This document shows positions 34,120 through 46,582 of a DNA stretch of 64,000 bases, one piece after another. The translations under genes were made by a program, and so were the position numbers. Source of the stretch: Monilinia fructicola (lineage: Eukaryota > Ascomycota > Leotiomycetes > Helotiales > Sclerotiniaceae); assembly GCA_008692225.1 (NCBI GenBank), contig VICG01000002.1, forward strand, positions 2,725,001 through 2,789,000. The letters are read 5' to 3'. The notes under the pieces were generated by a model. The model made no database searches and was not told the DNA's origin. It was given only the letters and a program-made list of their open reading frames with translations. How positions within the stretch are numbered: the first letter of the stretch is position 1; each line of letters opens with the position of its first letter.

Positions 34120-36552
34120 AGCAATGCTATCGTAGATTCAAGACCTGTAAGATGTAGATACCTATAGATACCTATAGATAGACATACTCGATATCTAAGA
34201 TGATCGATTTGGCTTTACACGCATTGATTCAAATCCTTCCCATAACTATTCCTACTCTCCAACGCCATAAATTACATCCACCTTCCTTTATTCCTACCCA
34301 ACAAGCCTGCGTCTTCACTTATATCTCCTATCCTGGAGTCTGACCCATCAGCATTCCACATGATGTACAAGATTCAAGAGCTTCTTTTTTCTGGCCGCAA
34401 TCAGGCGTTAGTCTCCAAAATTGCCCCGCCACCGCAACACAGCTCCCCCTTTCTCTTCCAGCCACCCGCGCGCACTCCTCCCCAATACATCCATCCCAAC
34501 CATGTGCCACCGCACGTTGGCAAGATATCTCTGCATTCGTCAACATGCTCCCAAAGGCATTCCCCTTCCAGGCATAGAGGAGTTCGATACGAGCTGGGAA
34601 GAGGGGTACGAAGCAAAGGACCATAAGATTTGCTCATGCGCGTAGGTCTCCAGATGCTTCGATCGTAGCACCTTGGACTCGCGAGCGGGGCGTTTCTATG
34701 GCTTCTCCGGTGTCGGTGTCGATTCGCTGGCGGGTGGGTGAAGTTTTGGCGAGGGGCGATGCGACACGCATCGGTTTCTGTGGATTTTGATATCCGATGC
34801 AAAGTCCCGGGGGGTGCCAGGGGTGCAGAGCGGGAGATGAGTTGGGTGGATATATTTGTGTTGGGGGTCGATGGCATGCTCTAGCGTGTATGAAGAGGGT
34901 GGAGATGCACGGGTATCTTAGGCTGCATCGTCCGCGGGTATGGGAGCGCGGGTATGGATATATCGGAGGTTGGAATTCGGATCATGGGTATACGAGGTAG
35001 GTGGTGATGTGGATTCGGTCCAAATTGCTCGGCTGGTTGCATCGATTTCACTCCGTTGAGGAGTATGCGCGTCTTGCTTTATGTACAAATGCTATCAAGA
35101 CAATCATAATAATAAGATCTTGCATGAGCAACGCATGTAAGACGAGCAATTGGGATGCTTCATGCAATCTTTCTCGTCGTCGTCGGATCCTTCTCCAGAT
35201 ATCTCAGTCTCATCTAGGGCATCATCCTCTCCATCGCCCTACCCTCCCCCCTCTCTATCCTCCCATATATCCCATCCAGCATTCAACTCAACAACAAAAA
35301 CCCACCGCATCTCCCCATCCCACCTCCCAGAACCACGCATCCCAAGACCCACTCGCCATCCAAGAGCCCTTCCCCCGCCTAAAATCTCCCCGATCACCCC
35401 AACACCCCCACCAAAAGAAAACACAACATCCACAATCATACCCCCTCTCACAGTTTAACCCCCAAATCCAAATCCAAATCCAAACTCCCCTTTCGCCGAG
35501 ACAATCTCCACCTTCACAACGTAGAAATATCCACATCCCTCCCCACCTCCACTTTCACCTCCACCCGCCCCGCGCTCCGCGCTCCTATCCTCCACTCTGC
35601 AACCGCTCTCCCGACGTCCTGACGCTTGATACCGACGAGTCGAACAATTCACAACATCGCAAACTTCCCTGATGCGAGCGAGGAAGTAGGTAGTAGAAGA
35701 AAGGAGTGTGCTGACGGGAAGTAAGTCTTACCAGTGGTGGTGGGTAGATGGGGGAGAGATGACACGCATTCTGCACGCCCAGTCCCCGCGCGCGGGCACG
35801 ATGCGCTGCGCAGATTCCCTCCGTGGGGACTAGATTCTATCGAATCTGCCATGGCGACTTGTCCATGTGGCAAGGGGTGGTGTCGTGATTGATTTTTAGA
35901 GAGTGTGGATGAGGGGCGAGCGGTGCTGTAGATGTGGTGGTGGTGGTGTGGGTGCGGGTGCGGGTAGGGATCGCGGGAGAAAGCTGTAGTATCCAATCAC
36001 TAAATCTAAGAGTGTACTACAGCAAGCTCTTTTCCGCAAGTAGTAGATATTGCCGACGATGATGGAGAGAGAGAGGTGGTTGGATCTGTTGGTAGGAATG
36101 CGTAAGCTACGAGGAGGAAAGGCGAATCGGGGGTCGATGGTAGATACTGGGAAGTCAGTAGGGCTTTTCGGTTGGAATTCCGAGAGAAAAAAAATGAATT
36201 GTTTTGATAGAAAGTTTAACGCTGGCAGTGTGCCATATCACATCTTCATAAGGTGTAAGAGGTTAAGTAAGCTTATCTGAGGTCTTAGAGTTCCGTCATT
36301 TGACAGCGGAAGGATATGAAGTCATAAAGTAGAAGCGATTGAAGATTCAACTATCGAGCCATGTAACTATTGCATAGAAGGTAATGACCATGTAAAACAC
36401 GCAGTATATCCTAACAGTATGAACCATATCCTTGAGCCCCAACTCCAAAGTACAAAATCTGCTCATCTTGAATAGCTTCAACATTTCCCTAAGGGAGGAG
36501 CCAACCAGTTGAAAGAGATTGAATCTATATATCCTCCCCAACTGTGAGTATC
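34120..36552. other. 2.4 kb intergenic region with low-complexity open frames
   Basis: No clear gene. A 47-codon frame at 34502-34645 begins MCHRTLARYLC and ends CSCA, which resembles short Cys-containing fungal frames but is unproven. The 35150 frame is listed separately. An (AAATCC)n run lies at about 35463-35484. Long open frames between 34400 and 35990 on both strands reflect C-rich composition. Confidence 0.5.
35150..35458 (+). CDS. possible small Ser/Pro-rich protein with N-terminal MGC
   Basis: A 102-codon frame begins MGCFMQSFSSSSDPSPD. Gly2-Cys3 is the arrangement needed for N-myristoylation plus palmitoylation. It continues Ser/Pro-rich (SRASSSPSPYPPPSLSS, then PEPRIPRPTR). After the stop at 35456-35458 another frame continues with non-repetitive sequence (RRDNLHLHNVEIS), which could mean a missed intron or a one-base shift. 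The composition of the whole area is C-rich, so a chance frame cannot be excluded. Confidence 0.3.
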   Translation: MGCFMQSFSSSSDPSPDISVSSRASSSPSPYPPPSLSSHISHPAFNSTTKTHRISPSHLPEPRIPRPTRHPRALPPPKISPITPTPPPKENTTSTIIPPLTV

Positions 36553-38714
36553 CTAGGCCGATTGACTGGCACTTCCGAGTCCGGAAGTAAATTGGCTAAA
36601 CTCTTGTCCATCGAAAATTCTCAAATACTCTGCCGCATTTCTCCATCTGGTTTGGAATTTTCTTAAACAATTTCGGATGCTTTCCAATGCTACCTGAGAT
36701 TGTGCATCGCGGCTTTCTTTCCACACCCACATATAATGTTGGCCTGCGGCCCACAATGAATCCATTATCAATGGACTAACTTTATCAAGATCTTGTTGTG
36801 TCTGTGCTTGGTTATTGACACGCTCGGAAAATTCAACGACGCTGTGTGAGAAATCCTGGAGTCCTTTAATCGCTTGGTTCATCATGATTCCTTTCTCGGA
36901 GGAGGATGCTGCGCCGCACGATCTATCGGTGGGACAAGAATATGGATCAAGAAGAGCAATGATGGCACTGTAGATGATGGCGAGTGGCGTTGCTAACATA
37001 AGATAATCTCTCGAGGCGATTGCTTCTTCATTAACCCTGCGGGCGAGAACAGAACAATTTTCGAAGAGTTGATATGCGATATCAAAACGGGCTGTCTCCG
37101 AGGGTATCTTTTCTGTATAATGGTGGCGGAGAACATTTCCTAGTAACACGGATCCTTGGCAGAGGCGAGCAAATGGTGTTACAGACTCGGTGAGCGAAGT
37201 GGATACATATCTCTGGATGGTTTGAGTCATATCGCCGTGATCCTGTATAACACTTAGTTGCAAGTAATAAGGACTTCAAACTCTGAGCTTACCCATGCAG
37301 CATCCTCGACAGGCAATGGATCTTCTTCTTTCGGTTCTTGGGTGGTCAATAAGTGGCTCTTACTTCCTATGGAGACCATTCTATTATATGTGAGCTTTTG
37401 AGGTTGAAGCTTACAATCATGATCTTACCTATCAAGTATGAGAACACCCCACCAGGTTCGGTATCGCTCTTCTTGCTCGGTCCAGGTATCCTGAGCAATA
37501 AACTCCGTTAGATATATAGCATGGAAGGGAGACACATTGCTTACAACTGAACCGATCAATTGAGAGGAGGTATCAAAGCCATTAATACCTAGTAAGATAG
37601 CATATCTAGAGCACCAACCGGCAGACATCCATGCTGCAGGATATATTGCTTGTCCATATTCAAAGAGAGTAATAAGGATGTTAGCTTGCAACAAAATCAA
37701 AGACACCATTCCAGAAGCCTCCAACAACGCCACGAAACGTTTTGCTGCAATGTACATTGGATTTTGACCACAATCTTGGCCATCAACTGGCTTAGATGTA
37801 ATGAGCTTCATACAAAGGAACAGCAAAGTTAGATCGGCACCACCATCCCAGGGAGTACTGAGGGTTCGTTCCAATCGCTTATGAGAGATTATTGGGAGGC
37901 AGTGATGAACAGTTCCAAAGTATTCCAAGATAACAGCAGGAACAGAGGGACCGTTTGCCAACAGTTGATTGACTTCCTATGCCATGATTATCAGCAGGTT
38001 CCAACTTTCAAGGCTAAATCATCTGCACAAGGTGGTCATCCATGTGTAAGAAATCATGCACTCCCAGAAAAGGGTTTGTTTGATTTGCTAAAACCATGAC
38101 AAAAAAAGAAAATAGGATACAGAATGACTTACTGCTGGTATGTTAACCGAGGGCCTGGGTACTGGCAAACTGGATTCTGGTCAGTAAAGCACATTTGTCT
38201 TTCAGGGATATTATATTCACCCTTCATTTCTGAAAACTTCATTATCGAGAACAGCCATGACAGGAAACTTGTTGTCTATATTATTGAACGGACTTTCTTG
38301 TGGACCTGCATATGCAGGCATTTGTGGTTGCATATATTCGGGACCATTATTGGGTATTGCACCTGAAGAAGTAGCATAAGGAGGTGGATGCATATTTCCG
38401 CCATTTACCTTGGCTTCAAGTTCGATTAACTTCATTCGTAAAGCATTGATATCCTCATGAGTAGGAGCAGGACTCTGTTCAGTATAGTCACAGTGTCGCT
38501 GCATTCTAGAACAGAGACCACAACTTGGGAGTGCCTTGTCACACTTTCTTTTTTGTTTTTTACATGTTACGCATGCCTGAGGTGCCCTTGGCTGTACAAT
38601 CTCAGGAGTAAGAGGAGGCATGCCATTCGGTCCATGTAGTCCATGTGATCCATGTGATCCATTAGGTCCGTTCGGTCCGTTCGGTCCATGAATTTGTCCA
38701 TTCGGATGTTCCAT
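36553..38714 (-). CDS. Zn2Cys6 transcription factor with fungal-specific middle region
   Basis: Nuclear regulator of the Gal4-type binuclear cluster family. Five exons: 38714-38221, 38154-38133 (only 22 nt), 37976-37429, 37380-37293 and 37242-36553, giving 613 residues. The DNA-binding cluster ACVTCKKQKRKCDK..CGLCSRMQRHC lies at residues about 46-75, after a Gly/Pro/Asn/His-rich repeat (GPNGPNGPNG). The middle homology region holds typical blocks: EYFGTVHHCLPIISHKRL, LLFLCMKLIT, LLEASGMVSL, the RYRTWWGVLILDR-type motif, and DYLMLATPLAIIYSAIIALL. The micro-exon restores the frame between VFRNEG and NIPAEVNQLL. Without it the reading frame would appear to stop at 38217. The target pathway cannot be told from the neighbours. 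Confidence 0.88.
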
Positions 38715-40418
38715 CTTCGGTCAGATCGCTCAGGCGGCTTCAAAGAAAGCTACTTTGTTTCTTGCGGCCGCATAAAGTTTGACCCCGCTTGGTTGATTGA
38801 GAGGAAAATCTGATTCTGATAGTATGGTACACGAGTTAGTATGTATTGGTATATCTTTGATGGTGAAAGTCAAGAGTTTGTCTGGTGAATGTACCTTGAA
38901 TACGTTATTTGCTTCTTTGTAGCAACTCTTGAGTAGATCTGCTTGATAATAAAATAAATAATCAATATCAAGTACAAAATAGATCGAAGAGAAGAAGACG
39001 CGGTGTTCTCGGCCGCAGTATATTGTTGTGTTTGGTCTGTAGCACGGACCACAATAGCTTTTGTGTTACATCGGGTGAGCTTCGGGTAAATGGTTAGACA
39101 CGTGCCACGCTAATCTACTCTCAGCTACTCTAAAAGTACTTTACTCCCATCTGTGATTCTGTATCATATGGATGATGAAAGCCATCTGTGATGGTCATCA
39201 CGTTGATTAAGTCAGAAGTCTTGGACCATCAACAGTGATCACTGGCGAATACCCTCTGCTTATATTCAAAAACCTCTGAATTCCTCCATATATATCCTGT
39301 CCTATCCCCAGTCGCGATCGTTATCCTCTCAGAAGACTGAGTCCCGCTCTCACTTATTATATCAGATCGCGTAGCATCTTCTAGGCCCTTGTGCAAAGAA
39401 TGTAATAAACGCTAAACATTATCTCAATCCACAGCTTTCATTCCCCTTCCCCTCCATATACACCAGAAACTCCCAAAACAAAGAATCGAAGCACCCATAT
39501 ATCTCAAAGACACAGCACTAAAACTCATCATTCCAAATGTTGATACATTTACCTCTCTAAAACTTCAACCGCATACTCGTGTGGCATCCATCCAACTATT
39601 GTCTATATAAAATATCGTCCCAACGTGATTCCATCGTTCCCCATCCCTCAGAATCGCGACGTCAAACCATCTCCACCGCATCTCAAATCCCACTTCTCGA
39701 ATCCCTCTTTTCGGCTCCCTCTTTGCCACTATCGCTCGTTCTCTCACCCGTTCTCCCTCCCACAGAGTCTCCACTGAACCTTCCCCAGAATATCCACAGG
39801 GTTTCCAAAGCGCCCCTCACCAGAATCTACTATCACCCCAATCCATCCCATCCAATTCCATCCCCCTCACCCCGCTGTCCATCCCATCCCCTATTCCCAT
39901 AAAAGCAACCACAGCCATCTTACCAGCCCAAAATATAAGCAAACAAACAAACAAGCATCCCAATATCCCAACTTTCCAACTCCCCGTACAAAAAACCATC
40001 CCAGAATAAAGGCGCAGCGCCCTCTACCCATCACGTCATATTAAATCGATCCAAGAGGGACAGTACAGTTCGAAGCAAAGAGTATCCACGGAGGGGAGAG
40101 AGAGGCAAGTGACAAATTGACAAATTGACAAATTAACAATAGCTATTTTGGTATCAGGGGAGTATGAGGGGAGAAGGTTGGAGTTGGGAGGGTATTTCTG
40201 CTTACACTACCTGTTAATTGCGGTGTCACCAAGCAGCGGGAAACAAAGAAACCTAGTGTGTAAACGAGCCATCAGCTATTTCGCAACGGTATATCACACC
40301 TCAAACCCCATTTAGTGCCATGATTCATTTCCATATTGATATTTGACATTGCTATTCGTATCACTAGTAAGTAGGTGTACGCTTATTATAACCGAGACCA
40401 AAACCCCACGCCAACATT
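38715..40418. other. 1.7 kb intergenic region
   Basis: This is the promoter side of the Zn2Cys6 gene and the 3' side of the HRD3 gene. A 107-codon plus-strand frame (39579-39902) is Pro/Ser-rich with no motif. Triple TGACAAAT words lie near 40109-40135. No gene is supported. Confidence 0.6.
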
Positions 40419-43116
40419 TTAGTGGCCCACTCCACCCGCAACCCAATCATTGAAATTTGCATCTCCAGGTTGTGGGAATAGTCCTCTATTCGGAGCTTCA
40501 CCATTAGCTGGCTGCGCATTCTGTTGGGCATTCGCAGCTGCTCCTTCACCTCTGCGGTGCGCTTCCTGTCTCTGTTGTCTATATACTATTAAGAACACTA
40601 GTGCGGCTGCTAAGCCAATAATGATAAGACTCTCGAATAACCCATCATCTATGATGTCGTCGTATAATCCATCTGCATCACCGCCGGGCATAGGATCATG
40701 GACGGAACCATAAACATCGTCTGCATCATAATCGGCGTAGTATGGATGATCATCCTGCAAGAAATTACTAATCCACTCCGCAAGGGACCATTGCTTTCGA
40801 GGAGCTAGTAACATGTTAGATTATTCCCCTCCGCATTTTAGACGCGAATGACTTACTTGGTTCATCAATGATAGAATTGACCTTGCCGTGTGTGAATGAA
40901 TTCCATGCACTTCTGATGCGTAATTTCAATAAACTAAGGGTAACAGGTAGATATGCCTCTTCATTTGTCTCCAAAGCGTGATCGTAATATCTCTTCGCGA
41001 GGTGGAAATCCTGATCGAGACCAACACCATTTTCATGCATCCAGCCTAAGTTGTATAAAGCTTGAGCACTTTGGGGGAACTCGGATGCAGCTGTATAACA
41101 AGCTGCGGCTTTCTCCATATCTGCTTGCGTTCCAATACCGTAAAGATAATAATCGCCCATCTTAACTAGAGCGTCAGTGTTTGCTTGCTTAGCCGCTCTG
41201 GTCCAGTAGAGCAGTGCGAGAGCCGCATTTTGTAATAATTGGGGTCGTGGTGTGGATACAAGAGTTAGCCAAGAAGGTACAGTTAATTTTGACTTTTGTT
41301 CATCAAGAATATATGCAACATTCGATTGTCCTTTCTCGTATCCTTGTTCTGCGGCATGCATGTAACCTATCAATGCCAATTCGTTATCACCTTGCTCATA
41401 GGCACTGTTTGCTTCAGCGAACGAGGTAAGAAGTGGTTCCGCCTTTTCTGCAACGTTCTTGTAGTATGCGGTTGCCAATGGACAGCTTCGGTCTCTGCCA
41501 AATCCTTGATCAATAAGCTCAGCGAGGTAGTAGTAAGCTTCGATATTACCATATCGCGCAGCGAGCTCAAAATATCGATTGGCAACCTTGATATCGTTCT
41601 CAGTGCCTTGATCCAGATGCATAGCGCCTAGACTGACTTGAGCTGGAGCATAATCCTGATCGGCAGACGCCTTAAAGTATTGTTGTGCTAGCACGGAATT
41701 TTTTGGTACCCCTAGGCCATGAAGATACATCAAGCCCATGCCATATTGAGAACCAGAATCACCATTTTTGATGCCGCGCTCGAACCAAGTCTGGGCCTTG
41801 TCATAACTTTGATCGACACTCTCCCCCCTAAGATACATCCGTCCTAGATAGCCTGCAGATTTGGCAGCAATCTTGTCTAGTTGAGGTTTATCACTATCGA
41901 TGATTTTTCCGTTTCTCGTCCAATACAGCTTGGCTACCTTTGTGAAATACCATTTAGCACTCTTCAAATTTCGCGGAAGTCCTTTTTGACCATCGTAATG
42001 AATGCGTCCCAGGCTGAAAGTGGCCTTGAAGTCGCCCTTTCTAGACATCAAGTCAAGATACTCCAAGACATCATCCAATGCGGCATGGGCATCTGAGTTT
42101 GGCCCTCCGCTCTTTGCATTGTGCCCAGCACTACTAAAGCTTGCCCCTTCACCATAAACGCCGCCATCATCCTCTGCAAGCTGATACGAGTCTTGAATGT
42201 ATGCCATGCCTCCTGGCGGACCAGATCGATGCCATTCAATTGCTTTATCCGCCACTTTCTTGTAATATTTGATTCCCAGGTCGCAATTCCTCGACATACC
42301 GATTCCAGCATGATGGCGATAAGCTAGTGTCATAGCAGATCTCGTACTTCCTCCTTCGGCGGCGAATGTATGATATAGCAATGATTTTGCTTGATCCTGC
42401 TCAACAGCACCTCCAATTCCCGTTGCATACATAAACCCAATCATGTGTTGTGCTGAGCTGTTCCCGTCCAACGATGCCAATTGGTTGTATCTCCTGAATG
42501 CCTCACTGTAGTCTTTAGGATATGAGTAGTTTCCGTAGAAATTCATTTGCGCTAGAAGATAGATAGCATCGGAATTGTTAACATCGGCTGCCTGCTCCAA
42601 GAGTTGCACTGCTTCTGCAACGGGGCCTGGGGCCTGCTGGTGCACCGCATTTTTCCCATCGGTTGGCGGTCCTTGGACTAGTCTTGGAAGACTTGCAACG
42701 GCATACTGTGTCAAGGTCTTGACAATTCCGGATGGCTTGGAGGTAGAGCGTGGATGTAATCGTTCGTAACGTTGGAGAGAATTGATAGCTTTTTCAACTA
42801 GCTCGTGTTCTAACAATTCGTTAGCAGATATCAACCCGAAATTCTGCTTTCTTCCTCACCAGCTGTATTCTTTGTGGGTGGAGCTCGGTGTGATTCTTGA
42901 GCTGTAGATGGTTGAGCTGGAATCGATGGTTTTGGACTCCCCTCTGCAGTGAGAGATGTCTCTAGCTCTTCATGTACCTGCGCATAACTTATTGGAAAAA
43001 TGAACTGCCAAAAAACTATAACAGCATCAAATCAGTAACTCATGAGCTCCCAGTAAATAGTGCGAAACCTTACGAATTACTAGCGGCAATATAAGCCGCT
43101 GGCTTGGGCTTTTCAT
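40419..43116 (-). CDS. HRD3: Hrd3/SEL1L-like ERAD ubiquitin ligase subunit
   Basis: ER membrane partner of the Hrd1 ubiquitin ligase that recruits misfolded glycoproteins on the lumenal side for ER-associated degradation. Four exons: 43116-43074, 43015-42860, 42809-40857 and 40804-40419 (introns of 58, 50 and 52 nt), giving 845 residues. The first two exons encode a signal peptide (MKSPSQRLILPLVILFWQF, cut near YAQ). Then come many SEL1 repeats such as AIYLLAQMNFYGN, AQHMIGFMYATGIGG, SQYGMGLMYLHGLGV and ALYNLGWMHENGVGLDQD. Exon 4 supplies a single C-terminal transmembrane helix (SLIIIGLAAALVFLIVY) and a short Gln/Ala-rich cytosolic tail. The small 50-nt intron 2 (GTGAGG...GCTAAC...TTAG) hides an apparent stop. 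Confidence 0.93.
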
Positions 43117-43567
43117 CTTTTCAGAACCTCTGCGTGAATTACTTTACTTCGATTTTGAAGCGGTAAAAGATAATCTGGTCATGATTCCATGATACTTATT
43201 AGTAACAATCAAAAAGGAAAGGATGATTGTGTAGATTGGCGGGGCTTTGTAGTGTTGAGCGGGTATCTCAAACCTGTCATCTTCGGTAAGGTTAATCAGT
43301 TAATCAGCACGCGACAGGAAGCTATCGACCGAGCTAGGAAAACCAGATATTTATTGAATGTCTTGAGAAGCTCCAACCAATGACCAACAGTTTTTTACAG
43401 GAGCATATAACATGATATGCATCGTACAAATTTGATAACTACATTGGATGCCCAGGTGCATAATGTAAGGCCCGGACTCGTGCAGATGTCCAACAATTTT
43501 TGATTCATTCTAGCTAATAATTGTTGATATATTGAAATCACTATTGAGTACACCTACATAATCGTCC
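43117..43567. other. intergenic between WD40 gene and HRD3 (same strand)
   Basis: About 450 bases carrying the 3' flank of the WD40 gene and the HRD3 promoter. Nothing else is seen. Confidence 0.6.
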
Positions 43568-44942
43568 TTATTCCTCACCCCTCCATGATTTGATTTGTCC
43601 ATCTTCACCAGCAGTCAATACTGCTCTATGCTATACATTAAAAGTTTGTCAGTTTAAACACATACGCTCTTAAGATTTCGGAAGGTAGACATACCGCATC
43701 AAGGAAGCAAAACGATCTAACGATTTCCGACCCATGAGCACCGGAGAGCGTAACTTTTGTCTCGGGAGCAAATACCCAAGGCTTTCCCTTCTTTAACTGC
43801 ACCAAATCGAAATCATTCTTGCTGTGACTTCCAATGCCCAATACAGCTCCTCCATCTGGTCTGCACAGAACATTTGCAACATATTCGCCTCCAAGGTTCT
43901 CTCTCATGTCACCATATACCACCGGAGCTGGCTCTTCAACTCCCTCCTCTGGATTCGTAACTAGCTCATACATGGAGAACTTCTCATCATGTGACAGAGC
44001 AAAGATGTCGGTATCGCTAAGAAAGTTGGCATGATGTATTGAGTGGCCATGGTTGATTGTCTGATGGAGAGCTTCTTCCTCGTCTGAAATTGTGATATTG
44101 TAAATGTTGACGAGACCATCTGTAGAACCAGACAACAGAAGTGATTGTTGAGCTGGATGAAATTGTAGCTAAGAGAGGTATTAGCCGTAAACCCACAACT
44201 TGGTATGAAGACGACAAACCTCGGTGACATCGTCACTGTGACTTTCCACGTATTGTACAATCGGAGCGGCTAAAGATCTTGCGTCCCTGCTTTCATTAGC
44301 CTAGGGGACATTATGAGTAGTGGCGGCAGAGAATATCTACCAAATAGAAACGGCTGCTTGGTGATTTGTCAACTCTGTTCCAGCAGCAATCCCGTTTGTA
44401 TTTGAGCATGCCAAGGATAGGATTGGAGCTCCTTGATCTATTTACGTATTAGAATTTCTTTTGCAATATTGAGCAGTTTGATGGTAATATAGCCAGCCAC
44501 CCAAAGAACATGTAGATGTACAATTTTCCATGACCCTCATCAAACCCCTCATCGAATCCTATCTCCTCACTTGAGGCGAAGATGAAATCATCTTCCATCA
44601 TAGCCATGACGAAAAAAAGATCCAGGAAAGATTCTCACCACTCTTAACCTCTCCAACCTTCCCACAAGTCCTCGGATCAATCAAACACACTTTTCCATCT
44701 CTTCCAGCTGTAACCACAATAGAACTGTCACCATTTCCAATAGTCTTTAAACATGTAACATCAGAGTTGACTTTCTTGATAGTATTAAGTGGTTGCCCAT
44801 TCAAAGCAGTTGGGTCTAACAACCTCAAACAATCATCTGATGAAATTGATGCAAGCCCAGCTGCAACAGGTACGATATCATAGATATATGTTGGTTCTGC
44901 ACCCTTGACTTCGAAAATATCCGACGCGAAGAATCTGTACAT
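43568..44942 (-). CDS. WD40 repeat protein, WDR89-like
   Basis: Five exons: 44942-44639, 44437-44341, 44286-44220, 44168-43695 and 43630-43568, giving 334 residues. The introns carry GTGAGA, GTAGAT, GTTTGT and GTATGT donors; the third acceptor is GCAG after a GCTAATG branch site. Repeated WD40-type blocks are visible: ASISSDDCLRLLDP, VTAGRDGKVCLIDPR, AAVSIWDARS, LLLSGSTDGLVNIYN, and AVLTAGEDGQIKSW at the end. The order and spacing are like WDR89, a small WD40 protein without established biochemical role; some relatives are linked to ribosome assembly. Assignment to WDR89 is from overall look, not a search. It lies upstream of HRD3 on the same strand. Confidence 0.82.
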
Positions 44943-45424
44943 TTTGAAGTACTTTTGAATGTGGAGTTTTGGTTGTTATAGGGAGAGAAAAGTTTTAGGG
45001 AGAAAGAAGATTTTTCAGTCCTCGTCGGCGCTGCAGAGAATTGAAATGTATGGGGAATTTTCAATACAATATCAATGAGCTGTAGGAAATATACTGTTCC
45101 AACTCATAAAAGTGTGAATCAATATTTTCACGACGAAAGGAAAATATTAATGTAAATTTATTGGTATCACATGATCTATTGCATTTTGATATCTTGGTCG
45201 AAAGACCCAACCTTGAGTCTCTAAGCGTAGTGCTGCAGTAATTGTGCTGCTAAAATCTCAAGAGCCATTGTAGATTTCATGGCTATAGTGGCCAGTTTCC
45301 TATCCCATATCCATTGGTTAAATCAAAGGTGTTGACAATCGTCAATTATCATATCCCGAATGGCCTCCCTTTCCGTACTTTTACCCATATACTCCTGTTC
45401 AATGCTCCTGTTCTTGATCTTTTC
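44943..45424. other. intergenic between FRG1-like and WD40 genes (same strand)
   Basis: AT-rich, with no open frame of note. It should contain the promoter of the WD40 gene and the FRG1 3' flank. Confidence 0.6.
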
Positions 45425-46298
45425 TCAACTGTATTTGTCATGCTTGTTCTTTACCTTGATCAAAAGTAATGCCTCATGGTAATCGCCTTCTCTCCTTGCT
45501 CTTTTAAGTTTCCGGACTTCATCGTCATCCAGTCTCCGACCAACAGCTTCCTCTAACTCCTTCCTGCTTATTTTCTGGCTGGCCTTTTCCTCTTTCGATG
45601 CCTTCAACTTTGGCTTAAATCTTGCCTGCATTCTAATTCGTATTGTAGTATTGAAATTGATTGAGTCTGCGTCTCCTCGGATCTCTGGCAAAGCATTCTC
45701 CCTCGCAGATGTGCTTGGCTTCATCGTCAAAAACGTATCTCGCAGAGTTTGTATCTGAAATGTGCCTGGAGTATCGGCGGTCGGAATAGCTAAAAAGGAT
45801 TCCAAGGGCGACACAGCCTCGTTATTGGCAGATAGGATTCCAAATTTGTCGCAGCTTAGATACCTGCATACTGATTAGCATCGCAACATCACAACAGACG
45901 AATCAATATACCTACTTCCCGTGGTGACCTTTAAAGCTAAAAGTCTCTGTACCTGCTACTTTGTTGGCAACCCATACTTGTCTTACATCGTGAGGTTCTG
46001 CAGTGGTGGGATTGTTCTCAATCATATTCTCAAGCCCACTTGCAAATACCTTTCCATTCGTATCGCAGGCTATACATGATGGTATATCTGACGGTAGAAC
46101 AAACACCACTGGTCCAACAATATCACCTGCAGCTTCTGCCGTCACCCAAGTATCATCATCTGGCGCAGCTTCTTCTTCCTGGGGCTTCGCAATTGCTTGG
46201 GAGGCTGAAGTTTCTGGATCTCCAAATTTTTCAGCTGTATCAACGCGCTTTCTTTTCTTCGTTTTCTTATCACCTTTGAAAGATAAGGGTTTGACCAT
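45425..46298 (-). CDS. FRG1-like protein
   Basis: Two exons, 46298-45916 and 45863-45425, flank a 52-nt intron (GTAGGT...CAG) and give 273 residues, the usual length for the family. The N-terminus MVKPLSFKGDKKTKKRKR is a basic nuclear-localisation-like stretch. The FRG1 beta-trefoil fold follows: DDDTWVTAEAAGDIVGPVVF, EPHDVRQVWVANKVAGTETF, FKGHHGKYLSCDKFGILSAN (spanning the intron), SPLESF, and RMQARFKPKL near the end. FRG1 proteins are nucleolar/nuclear, linked to RNA processing and actin bundling; the precise role in fungi is not established. It shares a 284-bp bidirectional promoter with the dioxygenase gene. Confidence 0.92.
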
Positions 46299-46582
46299 GA
46301 TGATTGTAAGATATCCAATTATGTATAAAGAACTGTCCGTGTATGAACGAGTCGGGTATTGTAGATGACGGAGGTTCGCGATATTCGGGCGCTGCCGAGT
46401 TCGGTTAATATTCGGTAAAATCCTACTGCACTTCTCCTGCCCACTGTTCCAATCTGTGCGACTTGCACTTGCAGGTGAATAATAAAAAGACAAGCTTACC
46501 TAGGTATGCTCTGAAAGTTTATGTTCTTCCAATTTTGAGATCCTTTTGTGTTCAAGATACATTTATAATCATCATACTACTT
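46299..46582. promoter_or_regulatory. short bidirectional promoter region, FRG1-like / dioxygenase
   Basis: Only 284 bases separate the two divergent start codons, so both promoters must overlap or abut. A palindromic TACCTAGGTA lies at about 46498-46507, on the dioxygenase side. No TATA box stands out. Confidence 0.5.

Noticed and set aside
38217..38221. Stop in the Zn2Cys6 gene after VFRNEG as a +1 frameshift
   Set aside because: A 66-nt intron plus a 22-nt exon gives a fully consistent model without any indel.
42810..42859. Frame break near the HRD3 N-terminus as a lost G
   Set aside because: An intron with GTGAGG donor, GCTAAC branch and TTAG acceptor (50 nt) joins KNTA to EHELVEK in frame.
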